Below, in pieces: positions 34,500 through 45,615 of a stretch of DNA of 64,000 nucleotides. Every line of letters starts with the position of its first letter. The first letter of the stretch is position 1. The notes beneath the pieces are model-generated. The model saw only the letters and a list, made by a program, of their open reading frames with translations, made no database searches and was not told where the DNA came from. The DNA comes from Rhodamnia argentea (lineage: Eukaryota > Streptophyta > Magnoliopsida > Myrtales > Myrtaceae). The position numbers and the translations under genes are program-made. The DNA lies in assembly GCF_020921035.1 (NCBI RefSeq), contig NC_063156.1:620001-684000 (forward strand), in the 5' to 3' direction.

Positions 34500-35245
34500 T
34501 TTTGATCATTATTATTTCAAGTAATTGAAAAAAGTTACTTGGAGAAGGTAATATACTCTGGAAGGGGAAGCATACGCCACAAGCTTGGACATAAAGCCAT
34601 TGAACAAGAACATATTTTTTTCCCCTCTCTCTCTCTCCCATTGAACAAGCTAGATTTTCTATTTTTTTCTTGTTTTTCTCCCATTTGGGAGCTTTTCTCT
34701 TTCGATTTAGTCTACATATGGAAGCTTTTCTCTTCCTTTTTCCAGGAGATTTCTATCCCGATCTAGGTTAGATTTGGAGTTTTCCTTGGGAATCCTTTCG
34801 GGGTTTCCCTTTCCTCGGGTGTTATCGGTGAAAAAAATCCAGTTTCGAAGGACATCGGAAGAGCTTCGTGAAGGTTTCACTCTTACAAGTGTCAAATCTG
34901 TTCTCGTTCAATCTTGTTACTCTGCTCGGTGATGGTGTCGAGGATGTCAAATCTAGACGCACACCTTCGAAAGACAAAGCCGTAACAACAGATGGAGATC
35001 TCGGTGTGTGCTCGTTATTGAAGATGGATTAGGTGATCGGCTGCCGATTTTGGTATGAATAAGTCATAAATTTGCTCTTTAGGGGTGCGACCCATAACTT
35101 TGTTTTGATGATTTCTCTTATTATATGAAAATTATTTTGTTTAGAAATTGTCTTAGAGTTGTTTTGGTTTGCAGTTGATTTGCGATATATCTCTCTTGCA
35201 TGCTGAGGAAGTGAATGAAATGTTATTTTGACAAAAAAAAAAATT
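34500..35245 (+). other. Possible non-LTR retrotransposon fragment
   Basis: The right end reads 'gaagtgaatgaaatgttattttgac' followed by a poly-A run at 35231-35241, the typical 3' end of plant LINE-type elements. A CT-rich leader lies at about 34620-34740. No reverse transcriptase or endonuclease can be read, so it would be a heavily deleted copy. The left boundary is not determined. Confidence 0.35.
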
Positions 35246-35321
35246 CAATTAAAGATCAATGTGGAAACAAGCCACACGTTTATCTCATTAGGTTTTCTAT
35301 GTCATAAGCTTTTTAAGAGAA

Positions 35322-36202
35322 AATTATCCGAGAAGTCTTAAACCTATAACACATTTGCCAATACAGTCTTACATCTTTTAATTTTATCAAATGAGTCATA
35401 AACCTTATACTGTTTTGAGAATCAAGTCATTCTAATCAATTTTGATCGAAAATCACCGACGTGGACGACGATCATCCTATGCGGCACCATCGGCAACAAC
35501 ATGGATAGTGTTTAATAAGACGTGAATTATGGAAACTTCTTGCGCAAGCAGAAGAAAATCAGGGGACAGAATTCAGCGCTTGGCTGGGTACCGATCACGT
35601 CGGAATCTCTAGGTTTCGTTGCCAGGGCCTCTCAGGCAACCAGGATTCGGCGACAAGCCTTTCGCGACGAAGCGGGCTTTTTTGCAACGAAATCTCAAGT
35701 CTATTGAGACGAAAGTGATTCAGTGGAGTAGCCCAGCTCTTTTGCAGCGATGGGACTCGCCCACCGTTGGGCCCCTAATGACACCATCGCATCAAGTACT
35801 TGCAATCCAACTTTCATCATGCTTCTAAGTGTTTCGGGGGATCTCCGCTCGTGCATCAAAGTTAGCACGGAAAATTATTCAATCAATCCTAAAATTTATT
35901 ATACGAATATCAATTTAACTATAAATTTTTCGATTTTACTAATTTAGTTCTAAACCTTTGCTCATAGTATTAATATAATTCTTCCAATCAATTTTTATCG
36001 AATAATCGGTGACGTGACGGTCTAGTTATTATCGGCAGTTATACATGACACACCATCGCATCATTGATTTTCGGAGAGAATTGGCTGGAGGACCTACATT
36101 AGAATTTTGCATAGAGATTTAGGACTAAATTTGCGAAATTGAAAGGTTTATTACTGAATTGATAACCGTAATAATTTGAGGATCGATTAAAAAAATTTCC
36201 CA
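35322..36202. mobile_element. Two inverted-repeat MITE fragments around unrelated sequence
   Basis: A left-arm fragment (AAAATTATCCGAGAAGTCTT, 35322-35480) is followed by unrelated GC-richer sequence at about 35540-35860. A short coreless copy follows, from about 35872 (GAAAATTATTC) to 36202 (AAAAATTTCC). The words match the 33792 family. No clean target duplications were found. Confidence 0.5.
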
Positions 36203-36466
36203 ACGTTTTGTATCCACCAAAAATTACCTGAAAATGAAGATTAAGATTCTCTCAGTGCAATAGGGCAGCTCTCAACTCAACAAGGACCGTTTGAGATCAT
36301 GTCGCATCACGTAGAACTGATCCCAAGTTACTCATATTTGAGCATGGCAATAAGAATTAATTTTAAAGAATTGGAACTAATAACATGTAATCAAAACCGT
36401 AACCTCTAAATTGCCGTGTTCCGTGCCACCTTGGAATAAAATGTATGGTTTAAATATCATAATCGT

Positions 36467-37270
36467 GGGGAAATTGTCCAAAAAAATCATAAATTTATTA
36501 TACGATGGTCAATTCAGTATTAAACTTTTCAATTGTATCAATTTGATACTAAACATTTTGACAATTTATCATTTTAGTCCTAAAACTTTCAATTGTTTCA
36601 ATTTTATCCTAAACCTTTTAAGATTTGTCAATTAAATCCTAAACATTTGGACCATTTATCAATTTAGTCTTTCCTGTCAATCTTGGCCTAAAATAGCTAA
36701 TATGGCAGTCTATTCATCATCAATCGTCCTACATGGCATGATCGACACTAACGTGTACACTTTTATGTATCTTTTACTTTGTGAAATGTGTATGAATCTT
36801 TTGAAAGATTTCTTTTTTTCTCTTTCTATTTTTATTTGCTTCTAACTTTGGGCGATGGTTGGGCCTTGGCGATGAATAGCAAGGCTCAACTCTCGCTAGA
36901 CTTGCCTATGGCCGATCGTCGGCTGTTGCCGAGGCCCACGTGACCTGCCGGAGGAAAAAGGAAAGAAAAAAAAAATCTCGTAAAAATTTAGAGAAGTTAA
37001 AACACATAAGAAATTATTCACGTTAATGCTAGTCCCGACATATAGGACAACAAGCACATACTAGACTGATAAGTCAGCTTTTTCCCACCAAAATGGACTG
37101 GAATGACGAAATTTATAAATTTTCAAAAGGTTTATGATTAAATTGACAAATTGTCAAAATATTTAGGATTGAATTTGCAAATTGTTAAAAAAAAATTAGC
37201 ATTGGATTGACTGAATTAAAAAGTTTAGAATTGATATGGGATCCGTATAATGGGCTTATAATTTTTTTAT
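36467..37270. mobile_element. Inverted-repeat element with GC-rich core
   Basis: The left end is GGGGAAATTGTCCAAAAAAATC. The arms carry 'cctaaaccttttaagatttgtcaatt' words. The core at about 36850-36970 holds GGGCGATGGTTGG- and CGAGGCCCACGTGACC-like text between T- and A-rich tracts. The right arm ends near 'gggcttataatttttttatg'. Same family as 38067-38710; target duplication unclear. Confidence 0.6.
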
Positions 37271-38057
37271 GTTATACGGTCAATTTTCAGTTGACACAAA
37301 AAACCAAAGTTACGATGAATAGTTGTTGACTCATGCATAAACGTGCATCATGCATTGCATACGAGTCTGCATACAATTGCCCGTTCGTCGTTTAAGTTAT
37401 AGTTAGCGGAAATTCCCTTTCAATGGGACAAAATGCGGTTCCGCTCGCGTTTGCACATGCATCCAGGTTCTTCACAATTTTCGCAATTTGTTTACTGCTT
37501 TGATTATTGGGTTTTGTTCGTGCATGTGTGATAACGACGGCTCGAAACCTAGAGTTGTCTTGACCTTGATGTTTTGTATTTTTCCTATGAAAAGATTACG
37601 ACGAATTTGTTGGATTTATTCACACCTAGACTCGCATGAGACGAGTAAATTTAAGGAATAGTCGCTTTCGTAATTGCACTGATTTGTTTGTTAGAGTAAT
37701 TGAATATTAAATCACATCGTCATCTAATAGCTTAAGTTTTTAAAACAATTGGCAGTGGTCTCACAAAATCTTACATAGTATCAAAGTAGGAGGCCATGAG
37801 TTCAAATCTTTCCAGGCTCCTATTTGTCTCCCCGCCTTTATCTAACAGCTATTAAGGGCATTCTAGTTCTTGGAATTTTTAAATTTGCGTTTTTATGGGC
37901 ATTCAAAAAATTCATTATCGGCATAGACTTGGGAAGCGGCAAGCTCGCTCCGTCAAATTGCTGACAATGGTGTTTGTTAATTTTCGGATGCAAAGTCAGT
38001 TGGTTTTCTAATATCGAATCGAATACTACCTTTACTTCAAAAGGTATTGAACACAAC
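37270..38057. other. Intergenic, no gene supported
   Basis: AT-rich interval between two inverted-repeat elements. A 72-codon minus-strand frame (37838-38056) has no recognisable domain. Confidence 0.4.
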
Positions 38058-38066
38058 TCATCCTGG

Positions 38067-38710
38067 GGGAAAATTACAAAAAAGTCCTAAACCTATTATA
38101 ATTGAGCCAATTGAGTCTTAAATTTTTTTTTTTTTTTGGGCCAAATGAGTTTTAAACCTTTTGCATATGTGTTAATTCAATCCTCTTGCCCTATCGGCGC
38201 TGACTTAAACAAAATTTTTAATGATATTTAAGTATTTTTATTTTACTTTTCTTTTCTTTTTTCTTTTCCTTCCTTCTTTTTTGTTTTGTAACCCGGTGTG
38301 GCTGGCGTTGCCAGAGCTCGCCCGGACGTGGGCGAGGCATTTGTAGCAGCGGGCCAAGCGGCCTCCCCCAAATCTAGGCGAGGTTGGCCTTGCCCGGATC
38401 TGGACTAGGCAAACTCGTCTGCGGCCCTCAAGGCCTGGGTGAGGTCGGGTGAGGGCCACGACCTTCGCTAGCCGCAGCTCACCAACTAGATGGAAGAAAA
38501 TAACAAAAAAAGAAGAAGAGAGAAAACCCAAAAAATAAAATAAAATAATATGAAGACATAATTAAAAATTTGTTCACATTAGCACCGGTCGGCCAAGAGG
38601 ACTAAATCAACATAAATTTAAAAGGTTAAATACTCAATTGGCAAAAAGAAGAAGAAGATTGATTTGACATAACAGCAATAGATTTAGGACTTTTTTTAGT
38701 AATTTTCCCG
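38067..38710. mobile_element. Mutator-like inverted-repeat element, 8/9 TSD, GC-rich core
   Basis: A 644-bp element with ends GGGAAAATTAC and GTAATTTTCCC. Flanks TCATCCTGG (38058-38066) and TCATCTTGG (38711-38719) match at 8 of 9. The core at 38285-38480 is strongly GC-rich (GAGCTCGCCCGGACGTGGGC and the like) inside T-rich and A-rich borders, and shares words with the core at 57060-57330. Frames open across the core have no family resemblance. Confidence 0.8.
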
Positions 38711-38968
38711 TCATCTTGGTATACTATAAGAGCATGCATGTACCCATCAAGAGTATCTAATAGGATTTTGATATTTGAAGGGTGTCTAGTAAATATGTAT
38801 CACTCCTGCATAAAGTAGAAACATTTACACAACTAAATATCTTCATTAGCCCAATTTTTTGGGCCAACAAATATAATATCACAAATCTCTACACGGACGA
38901 TATGTAACGACACACTAGAGAACATGGAGTCTGAATCCAACTTACGACTAGAGAGAGTCGCAATTAGA

Positions 38969-39610
38969 CTATTGGAGTCTATTTATGAGAGCCAAAGCAT
39001 TGCTAGTTAACTGAGCCGCCCTCACAATGCTGTTTCTAATTGGCCCTTTAACTTCCTTGTTGTTACTAATGCCACCCTCTTGAAACCCATCCATGCAAGT
39101 GTCCTCGTCGGTTAAAGCAGCACTCACCCAAGTCTGTATGTTGCTCATGTTGGCCTCGAATTCTGGGCCATCAAGACCCTTCATCGCGGCCAACGACTGG
39201 CGGATCTCGTCGACCGAGTCGCTTATGGTCTCGACGCAGTCAATCACCGCCCCTGCAGCTCTCTTGCTCAGGCCGCCGGCCTTCGACAACTTGGCCACCG
39301 TGTTAGAGGCGGATCGCGCGCTCTCCAGGGTCACCGATAGAGCCGCATTGGCCATCTCCTTACGGCTCGTTTGGATGGTGCTCGCGTAGGAGGAGAGCGT
39401 CCGGTAACACACGTCCGGATAGATGGTGAACCCGCATGAGGTCTTGATGAACTCGGCGTTGGATGACGAGTGGTCGAGCATCGATGAGGCCAGGCATGGT
39501 TGGCCAATTGAGAATAGAATGAAGATGGCGGTGGTTGAAATTGCAAGGGCATGCCTTGGGATGGTGGAAGTAGAAGAAGAGGACTGGTTTTTAGACGTCG
39601 GTGATCCCAT
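38969..39610 (-). CDS. Pectin methylesterase inhibitor (PMEI), diverged copy
   Basis: Single exon, 213 aa. I start at the ATG at 39610; the frame is open further upstream but the next candidate codon there is GTG. Residues 20-42 form the hydrophobic part of a secretory signal. The four conserved PMEI cysteines are present: C59 and C68 (KTSCGFTIYPDVCYR), C125 (IDCVET) and C172 (DTCMDGF). The family block IQTWVSAALTDEDTCMDGF and the C-terminal SNALALINRL are clear. PMEIs bind plant pectin methylesterases 1:1 in the apoplast and block demethylesterification of homogalacturonan. It shares this domain plan with the genes at 50521 and 54661 but is clearly diverged and on the other strand. A TATA-like TATAAGAA lies at 39680-39687 on the sense strand. 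Confidence 0.93.
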   Translation of the reverse strand: MGSPTSKNQSSSSTSTIPRHALAISTTAIFILFSIGQPCLASSMLDHSSSNAEFIKTSCGFTIYPDVCYRTLSSYASTIQTSRKEMANAALSVTLESARSASNTVAKLSKAGGLSKRAAGAVIDCVETISDSVDEIRQSLAAMKGLDGPEFEANMSNIQTWVSAALTDEDTCMDGFQEGGISNNKEVKGPIRNSIVRAAQLTSNALALINRLQ

Positions 39611-39699
39611 GGGGGCAGAGACTATTAATTGCTGAGTTGAACAACAGTAAGTACACACATGTTTTTGGCCTAAAAGCCCTTCTTATAGCTATAGGCGTA

Positions 39700-40260
39700 G
39701 CATGAAATTGGGAGTTTGGGACAATGTGAGGGACTCTTTGGCTGGGCTCTTCGGGCCTGAAAAATGATTGAATGGTGACGAAGGGGAGCAGATGCACGGC
39801 CAGAAGCGAGAGATAAGGTGGGGTTGATCCACATGCAACGGAACATGGAGGAGGACAAATGGGGTCGGGAATGTGAAAAGGAGAGAATTATTTTCGAACA
39901 TGGTAGAGCAAACATGGAGTTCTTGTTTTGCTGGCCCTCGCCATTCATCCCTCCGTAAGCATTAATTTTAGGCAAAATGACATAAATAGTCGTTGGATTA
40001 CAGTTTTGAAAAATATTTAACTTGGTTCCTGAACTAGAATTAATGAAAGGATTATATTAAACATCTTCATATAGTTCAGAAACTAAGTTGAACATGTTCC
40101 AAAAGTTCATAGATCACATTGGTCAAATTAAAAATCCAGAGACCACTTTGCACGTCGAGTTAAAGTTCGGGGACCATATTGGTTAAATTAAAAGTTTATA
40201 GACTACATTGCACATTAGATCAAAGTTCAAGGACCATTTGTGTCATTATCTCTTAATTTT
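39700..40260. other. Intergenic, upstream of the diverged PMEI
   Basis: Presumed promoter of the minus-strand PMEI, then AT-rich DNA with several imperfect repeats of 'aagttcaaggaccata'-type words (about 40040-40240). No gene. Confidence 0.4.
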
Positions 40261-40264
40261 ATTC

Positions 40265-40500
40265 GTAAAAAATTATCCAAAAAGTCCTAGACTTATTGCA
40301 TTTTTGTCATTTCAGTCTCAAACTTTCAATTTTTTCAATTCAGTCCTAAACCTTTTGATAATTTGTCAATTGAATCCATCCTGTCCATTTACCCGGAAAA
40401 TGCTTACGAGGATACCCAATCAGCCCCGGCAAGGCCTACATGGATGACCGGCACCGATGTGAACATCAGACATCAATAGGTTTAGGCATTTTTGGACAAA
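40265..40500. mobile_element. Short inverted-repeat MITE copy
   Basis: Opens AAAAAATTATCCAAAAAGTCC and closes near 'ggtttaggcatttttggacaaa'. It carries the family's 'tcctaaaccttttgataatttgtcaattgaatcc'-type text but no core. Confidence 0.6.
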
Positions 40501-40749
40501 CTCTTAATCCATATCCTTATACAATACTAGCTATACCAGTATACGAAACGAGGTAAATCGGACCCAACTAATGCAATGTATTCGTGGGGCTTAACTTCAG
40601 CAGGCATCCCAAATCTAACATCGCCCTTGGTACATCGAAACCCGTTTTCAATCAAATTGCTAAGTCAAAAACTTTAACTAGATTATTTTTGTTAAACCAT
40701 GTGACAACCTTGAATTAGATGATTACATCAATCATTTTTTCAAATACAC

Positions 40750-42447
40750 ATCAGAAAATTGTCCAAAAAGTCCTAAATTTATTGTATTTTTGCCAATTTA
40801 GTCATATATATTTTAATTTTATCAAGGATGGTGTTATTTCCATCTTTATTTTAACTAAGACACTCCTTTTTTCAGTTAAATGACCAAAATACCATCCTTT
40901 CCCTTGTCAATTTATTATTTGTGTTTATATAAAGCTAACAAAAAATCTATCCTTACTTCTATAATCTTTCTCATTAGTTTTACAATAAAAATGCTCCATT
41001 ATACTCAACAAGATATCATCTTATCATGTATCATGCTGTCACTTTGCCTAGTGAAAGTTGTTAAATCCAATTTATTGTTTCATATTGTCAATCACAAAAG
41101 CAACATAGGATGTTGTAATTTCCTATATATGATGGCTTATAAGCACACAATTGATTGCTTATTTTTTTTATCAAACATTTTGAGACTATATTTCAAAGTT
41201 GAAGTTAAAAGTCAATCTATACCTGATCTTGATCAACAATGGAAAAGAAAAATTGAAATATATATATATATGGTCAAATTGAAAAAAATATTAAAAAGGC
41301 TAGTTTGTTGGAAACCTCTGCAAATGTTAAATATGGTTATGTTTAAATCATATCGAAAATATGAACAAAACATAAACACAAAAGGGGAAAAAAAAGGAGC
41401 TTCATGTCGTTCTATTATCGATTGTAGAATCAATCTTAGACCAATTGGATCAAAACTTTAAAATATAGTTAAAACTTTTCTGTGAAGTAATTTGATGTTA
41501 GCTTTAGAGTGAAGAGTGTGTAACAAGATTGTCAATCCCCATTTTGCAATTCAGGTTAAAATGTGAAAAGCACAAAATAAACAACGTTTAACTTTAAAAA
41601 TCCATAATTTTTTTTTGGAAAAACACCAACAAAGTTGAAATTAGCAACATTTTCGAGGCAACGTAATAACATAATGCAAGATAAGATGATATCTTATTGA
41701 GTATAAAGGAGCATTTGTATTGTGAAATTGACAAGAAAAATGATAGAAATAAAAATAATTTTGTCAATTAGTCTAATAGAAAAAGAAACAATAAATTGAA
41801 GAGAGTGAGGGATGAGGGCATTTTGATTGTTTGACTGAAAAAATAAATGTTTTAGCCAAAATATGGGTGAAAATAGCCGCCCTATTGTCAATTGAGTCGA
41901 TTTGGTCAATTTTAGCTGAAAATCACCGACCTGGATACCGGCAGTCCCATGCGGCACATGACTAATCGACATGAATATTTTTTTATAATACGTAATATTT
42001 TTCAAATTTTAAACTTTTTTTTTATTTTCTTGTCTTTTTTTTTTTTTTTGGAAGTGGCCGCTGAAGGTCGTTGGGCCCTCACCGGCCACTTCCGAAAAAC
42101 AAAGAAAAGAAAGAAAAAAAAATAATTAAAGTAATAAAAATGTAACGTAATATAAAAAATTGTCCATGTCGGCTCTCTGACCGTGTCACGTTGAATAGCC
42201 CGTATCCACATCGACAAAAAACAAAGAAAAGAAAAGAAAAATAAATTTACATAAAAAACACATCTTTTTAAAAAAATTGTCTAGAGGTCATGCTACGTAG
42301 GACAATTGATGTCCACGTTAGCGATTTTCGGAAAAAAATTTGTCGGGTTGCCACAATTTGAAAAATTTTAGGACTCAATTGACAAGATTAATAGATTTAA
42401 GATTGAATGGCCTAAATATAATAGATTTAGGACTTTTTAAATAATTT
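40750..42447. mobile_element. Inverted-repeat element interrupted by another element
   Basis: The left arm GAAAATTGTCCAAAAAGTCC at about 40750 and the right arm ending 'ggactttttaaataatttttcc' at about 42447 belong to the 33792/38067 family. The left arm breaks at 40825 after 'ttttatcaa' and resumes at 41883 with 'tattgtcaattgag', as expected if the 40826-41882 element jumped into it. A GC-rich core lies at about 42050-42095. Confidence 0.6.
40826..41882. mobile_element. Mutator-like element with ~200-bp inverted ends, nested
   Basis: A 1057-bp element. The left arm (GGATGGTGTTATTTCC onward, containing GCTCCATTATACTCAACAAG) and the right arm read in reverse (GGGCGGCTATTTTCACCC onward, containing GCTCCTTTATACTCAATAAG) pair over about 200 bases. 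Flanking 9-mers TTTTATCAA (40817-40825) and TATTGTCAA (41883-41891) match at 7 of 9. A 193-codon ATG frame (40880-41461) overlaps the left arm, has no domain I recognise, and is not called as a gene. The ends match those of the element at 48436-49371. Confidence 0.7.
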
Positions 42448-42899
42448 TTCCACTACACGAGGAGTCATTTGAGAAACAGAATTTAGTAACAAAGTGCCAG
42501 TACCTATCTTTTGAGCGTAGAGGCAATAGAACCATGCGTGCAGCCTTTCATTCCTAAGTTTTCAAATCTAATAAATCTGTTTGCATTTGAACATAACTTG
42601 CACAATATGGGGAAATTTCTCCTCGTCCATGCCATTGAAAAGACTTAAGATCCTGCAGGTCTCGAAAATGTTCATCCGCACGTCCGACATGGCACATAAA
42701 TATTAAAAGTGTGAAAGTTTCATATGGCGCTTATTTTGGAATCAAATTTTTTCATCGGATCACTTTAGTGCTACTTAAGAAAAACTATCACTTAAGTGTC
42801 GATTCCAATTTAACTTATTAGAAATCTGATGTGACTATCAAGCATTTTTCCATATTCCAAACCCTAATTCAATTTTTTGGGGCAAATTCTAGCACTCTA

Positions 42900-43235
42900 A
42901 ATTCAAAGTGTTAAGATACTCAAATCCATCTTATCCTTTCTGGCCAATCCTGAAGATGGCCCATGAGCTTTCAGATTTTTGTTTCACGAGTGCAATTCTA
43001 TTTTGGCCCAACTCAAGGTGGTGGCCGTGGATTATACCTCCTGCGAGGCTAATGAAGCAGCGGATTGGCTAGCCAAATCCCACCAGAGGAATGCACTCCT
43101 GTCCATCTGGAGTGCCAAACCGCCCCAACATTTATGGGATTTGTTATCTTTTGATTATGCAAAATCTAGTTTGTGTAAGTCCGTTTTCACCGAATGAATG
43201 ATGTCAGCTTCATTTCGACAAAAAAATAAATAAAT
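42900..43235 (+). mobile_element. LINE 3' fragment (RNase H end and poly-A)
   Basis: A frame from about 42930 reads HECNSILAQLKVVAVDYTS then EANEAADWLAKSHQ, characteristic of the RNase H region that ends plant L1-type LINE ORF2 proteins. The stop is followed by 'gaatgatgtcagcttcatttcgac' and a poly-A-like tail at about 43222-43235. The rest of the element is missing: a 5'-truncated retrotransposon copy. Confidence 0.7.
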
Positions 43236-43759
43236 TCTTGCTATATAGACAATCCCAAAATTAACGGCTGAAGCATGCGATGGAAGCAGGAGCATGACGA
43301 GCGGCTCAAATTCGTTTCAACGAAGCTTCGGCTCAAATTCTTGTACCCTAATTCCTGTGGACTCAGACTTCGTTCTTTTGCGTCATCGCCCGTCACTAGT
43401 CGTCACTACTCTTCACTGCTTGCATTCGTTCTCCGTCAGTGTCATTGCGTTTGAGAAAGCATGGTGAATGATCTTTCTGTCTGTTTTCCGTCCATGAAGC
43501 TTGACTAGCTTCAAGCTCGGTTCAAGCATCACCACCGAAAGTCGACCTTAACCGGAAAAAGCTTCCAGCACTTCCTCCTATCATTGCAACTTTCAATCAC
43601 GAGAGTCGTCCCTAAAGAAACTACGTACTTTACTTTATTTTGCCAGGTGGACAAAAAAAAATTCCATGCTGGACTCCAATTTCTTTTAAAAAGCCATGTC
43701 GGAGCAAAAAATTAATTTGAAATTCCATATAGAACTTTTGGTTGAAATTTGTCCCAGAG

Positions 43760-44403
43760 TCTTTCGTTTTGCGAAAAATAGTGTTTCTGAAAAATGTTCT
43801 CTAGAAAGTTATTTTCTCGAAAAATGACAACGTTTTTCGGTATTCGATTGAAACATGAAAATCAGCTGGATAATATTTTCTGCCATTCGGTATGGGAAAC
43901 TGGATTTGATTTTGTTCCGCTCACTTCTTTTAATAATTTCTTATTTTTCTTATTTTCTTTTCTTTTTAATTTAATTTAATTTAATTTTTATTTTTCTATT
44001 CATTCTTTAAAAAATCAAAATTTTAATTATTTTTTTTCTCTTTTCTCTGTTATTTTTATTTTTATTTTCTTTATTTTTCATTTTCCTCCTTCCTCCACCA
44101 CGATCGGCCACTGGCGAGCTTGAGGCTCCCCCTGTCAAGGAAGAAGAAAACAAAGAAAACAAAAATAATAATTAAAAGAAAAGGCAAAAAAATAAAACTA
44201 AAAATTCGGAATTATTTTAAATAAAAAAAGAAAAGGAAGTGAGGGGAGAAAAATGAAGGAAAATGATTTCCTCTCTCCCCACTTTTGATGGTGTTTTTTC
44301 CATTGACAAAAGTGTTTTCCTTAATTCATTTATTTTCTGTGAACCGAACATCGGAAATCAGGAAAACATTTTGCCAGAAGTTATTTTTTGGAAAACACAC
44401 GAA
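43760..44403. mobile_element. AT-rich terminal-inverted-repeat element
   Basis: The left part has 'gttattttctcgaaaaatgac' and the right part 'agttattttttggaaaacacacg', partly inverted. The interior is T/A-rich (TTTAATTTAATTTAATTT) around a short GC-rich piece at 44100-44145. Similar words occur at 6220-6560. The boundaries are approximate and no target duplication is proven. Confidence 0.4.
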
Positions 44404-44409
44404 GCCTAA

Positions 44410-45515
44410 GGACGCACATGACAACAGTTCTCTTCCTTCGCCTTATTTCCGGCCGGAAATAGATTTTCTTATTTCTATTCCTTGGGCAAGTTTTTGAGCC
44501 GAAATACGTGTTTGATAACGACACAAAATTTATGTTCATGGAACAGAAATTCATTTGATAACAGCATAAAATTTTTATTTTCTAGAACAGAAATTCGTTT
44601 AATAACAGTACAAAATAATGGCCGCACACGAGTTTAACATCACACTTGGGTGATTGTTGTCTTCATTCTCTTCAAAACTCTCTACACCATCCATCGTGGC
44701 AATAAGAGAATCAACTACCGAGAAGGCGATACTATCCATTTCATCTCCAAATCCAAAATTCTCAGCGCAACTAACAATATTCTTCAGCTTTTCTAAGTTC
44801 TTAGGCATCCTCGTGATTGCAGAATCCACCAAATGCAACAACTCCGGAGATACATTTGGCATAACAACTCTTAATTTACTCTTTTGTGGGGAATCAACAA
44901 CAGAGTATCCGACATCCTAATTGGAAATAATGCTACAATTCCAGCTTTTCGAGCTTAATATAGCACTTAGCAAGAAACCAAGATCATAGATTTATGATGA
45001 TCCACCACTTAATTCTCATAGGCACTAAAATTCTAATTAAAACTCCAGCAAATCAAAGCGAAATTAACGGTTTCTACAAGCACACAAAACATAGAGGATT
45101 GAAGAGGTCGTTCACCTTCGAAAGAGAGAGATTGAGAGCGAGTGATGGGAAGAACGAAAGAGAGAGACCGAGAACAAGTTGCTGTTGGTGGCGACGGGAT
45201 CTGGAGATGGAGGCCTACATTGCACTTTTGCTAAGCAGGGAAAAAAGCTTATGCGTTGCACTTTAGAAGAAGAAGCCCTAACGAGTGATGCCCTAAATTT
45301 TGGATGGCCCGAACTTTTTTCTTTATTTTGTTCCAGAAATAAAATAGTGACTTTTTTCTACTTCGGATTTGTCTTCTACATCTATTTCCGAGTCAAAAAT
45401 TTGTCTCCAGAATAGAAAAATAAAATTGCATTACCAAATGGATTTCTATTCCAAACCTATTCTTTGAAAAAAAAAATAGAAAATAAGAGTAATAGAACTA
45501 TTATCATGTGCGCCC
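44410..45515. mobile_element. PIF/Harbinger-like element with TAA TSD
   Basis: A 1106-bp element. The left end GGACGCACATGACAACAG and the right end reversed GGGCGCACATGATAATAG form the terminal inverted repeat, extending into AGTTCT on both sides. Both ends abut TAA (44407-44409 and 45516-45518), the three-base duplication typical of PIF/Harbinger. Subterminal text around 'aaattcatttgataacagc' is repeated (44500-44615). It carries no transposase but does carry an exon-like frame (44599-44862). Confidence 0.8.
44599..44862 (-). pseudogene. Gene-like exon carried by the Harbinger-like element
   Basis: An ATG-initiated 87-codon minus-strand frame has ordinary protein composition, unlike its surroundings: MPNVSPELLHLVDSAI, later DEMDSIAFSVVDSLIATMDG, then NNHPSVMLNSCAA, before running into element sequence and a stop. 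It reads like the N-terminal exon of a cellular protein, cut at a former splice site after about 80 residues. From memory the PSVMLNS(R)AA stretch recalls the N-terminal region of plant BEACH-domain proteins, but this is weak. Probably a captured, non-functional fragment. Confidence 0.5.
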
Positions 45516-45615
45516 TAAGTGATCGTTTTTTCTTCGATTTGACACTTATGTGAGTCGCTGAAAGATTTTAACACTAAAGTGAGCGTCATATGAAATTTTT
45601 CGTACTTCTAGTGCC

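Noticed and set aside
36467-37290. 9-bp target duplication for this inverted-repeat copy
   Set aside because: I tried several boundaries (for example 'atcataatc' against 'atgttatac') and none matched convincingly.
40880-41461. 193-codon ATG frame inside the nested Mutator-like element
   Set aside because: Overlaps the inverted terminal repeat, Ile/Lys/Asn-rich, no transposase or host domain recognised.
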